Below are positions 57,719 through 64,000 of a DNA stretch of 64,000 nucleotides, piece by piece. The first letter of the stretch is position 1; each line of letters starts with the position of its first letter. Both the position numbers and the translations under genes were made by a program. The notes under the pieces were generated by a model. That model had not been told where the DNA came from. It saw only the letters and a program-made list of their open reading frames with translations, and made no database searches. This DNA is from Uloborus plumipes (Eukaryota; Arthropoda; Arachnida; Araneae; Uloboridae): positions 1-64,000 of the forward strand of contig JAXGGA010002972.1 in NCBI GenBank assembly GCA_038373865.1, in the 5' to 3' direction.

Positions 57719-59378
57719 TCTACTAATAATAAAGCTGAAGGTGGATCTGTCTGTCCTTTCCTTCCTTCCTTCTGTCTGTCTGTTACACGCGTAGAGCCAA
57801 AACCGCTCGGTCGATTTTCATGCCACTTGGCACAAAATTAGTTTGTAGCATGTAGTTTTGCACCTCGAAGCGATTTTTCTAGCGAATTCTTAGCGGAAAT
57901 TCGATAAAATAGGGAAGAAATATTTCATACACATTTTCAAGTCTTATGTCATTCGAAAGCTTGAAATTTTCTGCATAAAATAAAGTTTTTTCGAAGTTTC
58001 TACGATCATCAGGAGAGCTGTAATAATTGTTTTTAGAATCCCGAAATTCAAGGCTTACCTTTAGTAAAGCAAGCCAAACGATTCTAAAATGGTTGATCTC
58101 TAGAATAAAATTTGTTTGAAAAGAGAGATAAAATGAATTATTTTATCAACCGAAATCAACTTTTCATGTTGTTACTATGGTTACGTGTTCATACTTATTT
58201 TTGTTTCGTTCTTTTTCCAGAGTTGCCACACGTAGTATTTTTGATTTTACGGTTGTATTTTTTCGTCCCAAATAAGGAGCGTAGTATTTTTCTGGCAGCC
58301 CTGTTTCCAATATACTAATGACTTAATTAAAAGATTTGGCAGATTTTTTTTTTTTTTTCATTTTCATAGATTTCGCATTTCAGCAACATTGATTTTGGCA
58401 ACGTTTGGAAACAGTAGTATTTTGTAATATTTTTTTTAGAGGAGGCGTAGTATTTTTTTGTTCCAATTCTCTGGCAACCCTGTCTTTTTCCCGGTGAAGA
58501 TGCTTTGGGACCCTGCTTGGCGCGTTTTCAAAAAGTCAACTACGCAAAATAGCTAGGGTTACCACGCTTGGCGCGCCTATCGCTCATTTAGCGAGAAAAG
58601 GGTACCTAAGCACAGATTAACCAAATATCGTATCAATTGCGACATTGCATAGTTCTTTTTAAAGTGTTTCATTTCGGAAAATGTATTGTTTTGATTTTTA
58701 AGCTAGGAAAGAAAACTTTCTTCTTCTTTTATACTTTGGTAAGATTTCTGTTGGTTTCTGTTATCAATAAAATTGTTCTTATTTTCTCTTTTGGCTTATT
58801 TTTTTGTGCATCTCCCTTGGGGTTGCATTCGAATGTTCCAAGGGGGTGTTTTACCCCATTTATCGGGTAAATCGGTGTTTTCAATGCAAGATGATATGAA
58901 TTGGTTAACAAAAGTGATATGAATTGGCGCGACCACTTGGCGATATATCGCCAAGCTTTTGATCGCCAAGTATTTGATGCCAATGTGGCGAATTTTTTTT
59001 TTTTTTTGATTTAGGTTCAATTTGGCGCTGTTGGCAAAATTTTGCGAAAAATCCACTGAATGATGTTAAAATCGACGATATTTAGGAGATTAATCATTGT
59101 AAAACATTTTTTTTGCATTGTTTTCGTAGCAAACTAGGGATATAAATGTTTGAACTGTTATCTTGCTCACTCCAAGCACTATTTTAGCACTTAAGGCATC
59201 TACTAAGAAATTTACACGTAAAATTAAGAAGTGTGGGGTCCATATCAGATTTTTATATCACTTGGAATTAATTGTAGTTGAATAAAACTGAAATAGAGCA
59301 TTTTTTCTGCTATATCAATTATTTTACAAATGAACTTTTAATTTTATACCACGGGCAAAGCCGTGCGGGTACCGCTAG
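57719..59378 (+). mobile_element. Helitron copy 2, non-autonomous
   Basis: Starts about TCTACTAATAATAAAGCTG. It ends with a hairpin around CACGGGCAAAGCCGTG, then GCTAG before a T. The 5' sequence 'ctgtctgtctgttacacgcg...aaaaccgctcggtcgattttc' is typical of arthropod Helitrons. The exact 5' base is ambiguous because of the preceding CT repeats. No Rep/helicase coding sequence. The interior has GC-richer patches near 58530-58600 and 58920-58990 ('cttggcgatatatcgccaag'). Confidence 0.8.
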
Positions 59379-59955
59379 TAGTTATTATATTATCGTTATT
59401 ATTTTAAGAATAGAAATGACTGCAAGACTTAAAAATTACAGAGAAAACAAATAGCTGAATTTTGAGCATATGTTTCAATTGATTGCATACCGATCTCTAG
59501 AAAAAAAAAGTGTGAAGCAAAATTCGACCAAGCACACGTGAGAAAAATTTATCATTAAAAAATCTCAATGTTGCAATAGTTTCCAAATTTGCAGAATCGT
59601 CAGCAAAATTTTTCGATCGTGAAATTTTTCGGGAGGTCAACTGTGACCTCCCACTAGAATACATCTGAAGATACCTCACCGAATCTACTTTATCCAATAT
59701 TTTAAAGCTAGTAATATGTGCATTCAATAGTTCTCTCAGGATTTCACGTTTTTAGAGTTAATTTCAATTAAAAAACTAAAAATTATAAAAATTTAGACAA
59801 AATTAAATGTTTTTAGTATTTTTCTCTTAAAAAAAACAAATTTAAATACATCATTACTATGTACTTAAATTTTCAGCAGATCTGATCTACTTGATGGACA
59901 CATTTTACTGTGAGAAAAAAGCATTAAAATGAGCTACAAAAAAAAAAATATTCTC
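59379..59955. other. No feature established
   Basis: AT-rich. It includes a minus-strand frame of about 75 codons (59497-59727; e.g. ILDKVDSVRYLQMYSSGRS). I do not recognise it and do not call it a gene. The imperfect palindrome 'gggaggtcaactgtgacctccc' is at 59630-59651. Confidence 0.35.
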
Positions 59956-59956
59956 T

Positions 59957-61013
59957 TGAAAACGAGACGAGACCCCTTCAATTAAATCCTTACATTTTGA
60001 AGTTGGTCCATATGTGACACTTCATAAAGACCCGAGTACTAAAGAGGTCAACTTGATTAGAAACATTGTGAAGGCTTCTTCTATCATAAGTGATTCTTCA
60101 AAAAGGTGTTTGATTCCTTCTGTTGCACACTGTGCCCGATTTTATGCTTTACCAAAGGTCCATAAACCAAACGTTCCTCTTAGGCCAATTGTTTCAAACA
60201 TTGGCACAGCTTCTTACAAACTAGCTAAGCATTTAGTTTCCATTTTTTCTCCTCTTTTGACCAGCAATTCTTTCACTGTTAAAAATTCCATTGACTTTGT
60301 TCAAAAGTTACGTTGCTTTAAGCCTCACGGCGGGCGTAACGATGGCTTCTTTTGACATGAAATCACTTTTCACTAATGTACCTGTTACTGGAGCACTGGA
60401 TTGTCTCAAGTTGAGACTCCAGGAACATCATTTTTCTAGTTTTGAGGTTGATGAACTTGTTTCTCTTACTCGTGCTTGTCTTGAGCAGAATACTTTTGTA
60501 TTTGATGGTGTTTACTATCGCATGTCCGAAGGTTTAGCGATGGGTAACCCTTTGAGCCCTATTTTAAGTGACATTTATATACACTACTTTGAGGTAAAAC
60601 TTTTTGAAACCATAAAGTTTCCGTTCTATGTTCGTTATGTTGACGATTGCTTTGTTTTGCTTGACCAAAACCAAGTTAATAATGAGATTTTACTTTCCAC
60701 TCTTAATTCTATCGATCCTTGCATCCAATTCACTATTGAAATGGAAATGGAAAGTTCTCTCTCATTCTTGGACGTTTTGATTACTAAAAGTAATAACGAT
60801 TTTATGACTTCAGTGAATCGAAAGCCCTTTGCTGTTACACTACCTCCTCACAACTACTCTTCTCATCCTCGAAACCAAAAGTGTTCATTCAAGGCTTTTG
60901 TGTTTGGTGCTTTGAATATCTGTTCTTCATCCAGTTCTTTAAATACTGAGCTTTCTTATTTAAAAGCTGTGGCTTTTGATCGGGGTTACTCGCCCAAGAT
61001 TATTGATTCTATA
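59957..61013 (+). pseudogene. Penelope-like reverse transcriptase, broken
   Basis: Fingers region in one frame up to about 60340: FYALPKVHKP, then RPIVSNIGTASYKLAKHL. After a frame change near 60320-60345 the palm continues with FDMKSLFTNVP (first catalytic Asp, codon 60354-60356), AMGNPLSP and the catalytic YVDD box at 60636-60647. Next comes SFLDVLI, then the thumb-like region ending in DRGYSPKIIDSI. The 5' start is lost: only about 20 in-frame codons precede 60014, after a stop at 59957-59959. The longest frame formally runs to 61292, but codons beyond 61013 come from inserted element SS. Function lost. Confidence 0.88.
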
Positions 61014-62456
61014 TGGGTGATTCTACAAAAATGGACAAATTTGTGTTCCATACTGATTGCTCTTTTTGTTTTTAATTTAATAAAAAACTATTTTGGGAAT
61101 ATTTTTATGCGTCTTTTGTTCTATAATTTTCGTTATCAACATTGTCAATATTTAATTATTATTCATTTAAAAAAGGATATTCGATTAAAATGTCATCCAC
61201 ATGCCCTGTCCCATAGGTGCAATTTTCACAATCAATGGAACATAGATTTAAAAAAAATAAGTGATTTTTTTTCAAGAGTTTTTTATTTATAAATATGAAT
61301 GTGTGCCAGATGTAAATCACAAAAAAAGCAAAATAATATGAAAATAATATCTCTAAAAGTTAATCTAAACTTTGTCCCAGCGATTATCAGTCATCCACAT
61401 GTCTAAAAAGTAGAGCCGCTATATAGACAGGCCGACGCATCAAGATTAAGTTTCACCACTTTGGATCCAATTCCTTAACTTTTACTTTCATATTTTCATT
61501 GTTGCGGAGTAGGGTTACCAGAAAAAAGTTTTGGCACATTGCTAAGCTTTGCCAAATCCGCGTGCCGCTAATAATTGCTCACAGTGAAAAATTACCAAAA
61601 CGCGATTACTGGCCAGAAAAGACAACCTCTCAAACACACAAGCACGCGTTGGATCCAAAGTGGTGAAACTTAATCTTGATGCGCCGGCTCGTATATATAG
61701 GGGCCTTACTAAAAAGTATAGATATTTTTCTCTGAAATGTTTTATTTCAAAATCTGGCAACACATTTTAAAATAAAGCATGGAACTTTGTTATTCCTGGC
61801 TGAGGATTAATTTTGCTGTTCTGCAATTACTTTTTGATAAAAAGCAAGCTAAACTCAACTTTCAAGGCAAGTGTTTTTTATCTTTGTCATTAACATGCCC
61901 CACAGAATGCATGTAAAATGTACATGTAAATAAATTTTGATAATGAATAATCCTAAGGCTTACATTTGTGGGTTCTAATTCGAAGTGAAGCCGAAAAATA
62001 TTCAGGTATGACTTTTGGAGAACACAATTACTTGTGATTTGTCATTCACATGCCCTTTTTCTATTGTCATTCACATGCCCAATATAAGACACGTGGATGA
62101 ATCAAAAGCCAAACTATGACAGTACAATATTTAAAAATTATGTCCAACAGTTTACTGGTTAAAAAAATTCATTAATATACCTATTGTGTTTGTGTTATTC
62201 ACATACTTACTGTGTTATATTCACATACCCATTGTGTCATCCACATGTCCTTTTTATCATTCACATATGCCTTCAAAAAAAAAAAATAAAAATCCAAAAA
62301 TACAATAAAATACTTAAACATTTAAGCTCTGTTGATATTCTATTTTAATTATGTAACATATCAAGTGCTTTGCTGATTTTTTTCAGATTTTTAATTTTAA
62401 ATTAATTTTTTGAAATCTACATGTTAGAAATATTCCCATTTTTGTAGAATCACCCA
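61014..62456. mobile_element. Family SS, 1.44-kb TIR element with recurrent subterminal motif
   Basis: Perfect 21-bp TIR beginning TGGGTGATTCTACAAAAATG at both ends, flanked by TATA or TA (61010-61013, 62457-62460). A degenerate motif around GTCATTCACATGCCC recurs about nine times. It occurs once near the left end (61191), once beside RR1 (61390), and then clusters at 61886-62270. No transposase recognised. Inserted between the RT and endonuclease parts of the Penelope-like element; contains RR1. Confidence 0.88.
61411..61708. mobile_element. Family RR copy 1, hAT-type MITE nested in SS
   Basis: TAGAGCCGCTATATAGACAG at left and inverted TAAGGCCCCTATATATACG at right, with the TIR continuing through CGCATCAAG...GGATCC for about 60 bp. 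The 8-bp TSD is CTAAAAAG (61403-61410, 61709-61716); the following TA also matches, so 10 bp is possible. Third level of nesting. Confidence 0.88.
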
Positions 62457-62460
62457 TATA

Positions 62461-63267
62461 TAATAGGCTAATAAAACCCTCTCATTCTACAAGGTTTCCG
62501 ATTCTAAGGTTGGTTACACCATTGTTTTGCCTTTTTATCCAAAAATAAGTCATCAAGTTGCAAAGATTTTGAAAAAGTTTGGTTTCGATATTTCTTTCTC
62601 TCCTGTGAACAAAATCAAGTTTACAAACTTGAAGCATCCCATTGATTGCCAAAGCAACTGGGGCATTTATAGCATCTCTTGCAAATGCGGACTTAGCTAT
62701 GTAGGCCAGACTAGAGCCGCTATATATACAGGCCGACGCATCAAGCTTAAGTTTTACCACTTTGGATCCAACTTATGAACTGTGACTTTCAGTTTTCATT
62801 GTTGCGGCGCTAGGGTTTCCAGAAAAAGTTTCGGGACATTGCCAAGCTTTGTTAAATTCACGTGAAAAATTACCAAAACGCGATAACTCGCCAGAAAAGA
62901 CAACCACTCACCGAAAAAGACAACTCTCAATCACGTTCTGGATCCAAAGTGGTCAAACTTAATCTTGATGCGCCGGCTCGTCTATATAGGGGCCTTAGGC
63001 CAGACTAAGCGGCCTCTGAAGTACCGTCTGAAAGAGCATCAAAATTATGTTAAACATAAAGAACTAGCACGCTCTTCCATTGCTCAGCATTGTTGGACTT
63101 CTAGTCACTGCTTTGATTTTTCTTCGGCTAGAATTATTTGTAAATGTTCGTCAGTTTATGACCTCGATTTTTGGGAAGCTTACTATATTTGGAAAAATTC
63201 CTATTCTCTGGTGAATGATTTTTCCAGTGTTCCATTTTTCCCTGACATCTGGAAGCAATTTTTATAA
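62461..63267 (+). pseudogene. Penelope-like GIY-YIG endonuclease domain, interrupted
   Basis: Reads YTIVLPFYPKISHQVAKIL, then WGIYSISCKCGLSYVGQT (GIY and YVG of the GIY-YIG nuclease core, with the Cys pair common in Penelope-like elements). RR2 then interrupts. Downstream coding resumes with KRPLKYRLKEHQNYVK, SSIAQHCW and FWEAYYIWKN, containing the conserved Arg, His and Glu positions, and stops at 63265-63267. Removing RR2 plus one TSD copy restores the frame exactly across the junction. The junction on the left with SS is not cleanly in frame. Confidence 0.88.
62712..62997. mobile_element. Family RR copy 2, hAT-type MITE in the endonuclease
   Basis: TAGAGCCGCTATATATACAG at left, inverted TAAGGCCCCTATATAGACG at right. 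The 8-bp TSD is GGCCAGAC (62704-62711, 62998-63005). It is 286 bp; with the TSD the insertion adds 294 bases, a multiple of three. Same family as RR1, about 1 kb away. Confidence 0.92.
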
Positions 63268-63790
63268 TTTCGTTTTCTACTGTTTTCTCCCGCCCTTTTT
63301 TCTTTCCCCTACTTTCCTTTGCTGTCTTCCCCTTTTCTTCGCTCTCCTGGCTGTTTCGCCGATCGCTGATTGGTCGGTGTTTTCCCGCTCCTATCGTGAG
63401 TTCAAGCGCACTGGCCCATTTGTTATAAATACCAGGGCCCACGTCGCCCCTAAGGCGGAGACGCCCAATGAGGCCGCATAGGCGATTTGAAACGAAGCAA
63501 CTGTTACACTCCCATGATCTCGGGTAAAAGGAGCATCTACCCAAGCTCTGAATGCCCCAAGCAAATTATTGTGCAGGTGCAGGTGCAGGTGCTTCGCGCT
63601 CAGTTCTCTTACAGCTTTCGTGTTGTTTGCTGAGCTTCTTGCACTGAGGAAGGGGCTCTACTGTAGCCTTGAAATAGCTATTTGCTGTACTTTCTACCTT
63701 ATTTGTGCTTTATTTACGTTGGTTTTTAACTTCAAATATAGTTCAGCACAAAGCTTATTTGATCATTTTTCATTTAATCTCAGCCTAGTC
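63268..63790 (+). other. Probable 3' non-coding part of the Penelope-like element
   Basis: GC-richer sequence directly after the endonuclease stop, with the short tandem 'gcaggt' repeats at about 63572-63590 and 'cactgaggaaggggctctac' at about 63642. The 3' boundary is not defined. A block at 63455-63500 has a layout loosely like a hammerhead ribozyme, which some Penelope-like elements carry, but the conserved core is not intact. Confidence 0.4.
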
Positions 63791-64000
63791 GGAAACTAAG
63801 GGCCCGGCGATTAGGTAGTAAAAATTTGAGTGGTGTAAGTTTTATGGGAGAGGGGGGGGGGGGGCGCCGATCAATTGAGCCTGAATTGATTTGGGAAAGA
63901 GAGCTGGAAGTGCTAATGAGAGTCTTATTTTCAAGTATATTTTACAGCTAATGAGAATTTGAATTGTCATTTTTTTTTTGTATTTCTTCAAATTTTCACT

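Larger units (their letters stand above)
59957..63267 (+). mobile_element. Penelope-like retroelement, 5'-truncated and twice interrupted
   Basis: Carries, in order, the reverse-transcriptase fingers, palm and thumb (to 61013) and the GIY-YIG endonuclease (to 63267). This order is diagnostic of Penelope-like elements. The N-terminal part of the RT is missing. Insertions: SS (61014-62456, itself holding RR1) between RT and endonuclease, and RR2 (62712-62997) inside the endonuclease. There is also a frame change near 60320-60345. A dead copy. Confidence 0.9.

Noticed and set aside
59497..59727. Minus-strand ORF as an upstream hAT transposase exon
   Set aside because: No recognisable hAT motif, and no splice pairing with the 57060-57456 exon could be shown.
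61014..61292. C-terminal 90 residues of the longest ORF (60291-61292) as part of the RT protein
   Set aside because: These codons belong to inserted element SS, whose 21-bp TIR starts at 61014.
1..64000. Bacterial or viral origin, operons, ribosome binding sites
   Set aside because: Spliced-gene signals, SINEs, Helitrons, MITEs and a Penelope-like element make this animal nuclear DNA. No virus-like coding sequence was recognised.

Overview
Kind of DNA. This is an AT-rich animal nuclear window dominated by mobile elements. There is no operon structure, and open frames are short except for one retroelement frame and one small candidate gene. The mix points to an arthropod, perhaps a spider or other chelicerate: many hAT-, piggyBac-, PIF/Harbinger-, pogo/Tigger- and Tc1/mariner-type non-autonomous elements, Helitrons, solo LTRs, a Penelope-like element and tRNA-headed SINEs. 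The lineage is an inference from repeat style, not from a diagnostic gene. Family letters (A, B, C...) are local labels used only here.

Layout. 1-8.9 kb is packed with nested non-autonomous DNA transposons and two solo LTRs. 8.9-23.1 kb is more sparsely populated: element J2, palindromic A2, two copies of family B, a SINE, a GC-richer open stretch at 14.8-15.06 kb and a TATA-type promoter candidate near 21.66 kb. 23.13-30.30 kb is one multi-level nest: a piggyBac-like element (Q) split by a 6.75-kb hAT-type element (N), which itself holds further insertions (O, UU, P1, M2). 30.3-43.5 kb holds more small elements, including a cluster of a CRE-bearing PIF/Harbinger-like family (S).

43.5-47.3 kb is the cleanest stretch. 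It contains the only convincing host-type coding region, a 149-codon minus-strand ORF (46511-46960) with a good start context and a CpG-rich upstream region. I do not recognise the product. 48-57 kb returns to nested elements: a Helitron inside a TIR element, a 651-bp near-perfect hairpin and a decayed hAT transposase exon. 57.7-59.4 kb is a second Helitron. 60.0-63.3 kb is a broken Penelope-like element with reverse transcriptase and GIY-YIG endonuclease domains, cut twice by DNA transposons.

How it fits together. Most element boundaries here rest on both terminal inverted repeats and target-site duplications (TSDs) read directly from the sequence. The nesting gives a relative insertion order. 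Nothing in the window looks like an intact autonomous element, and no element-encoded protein is intact.
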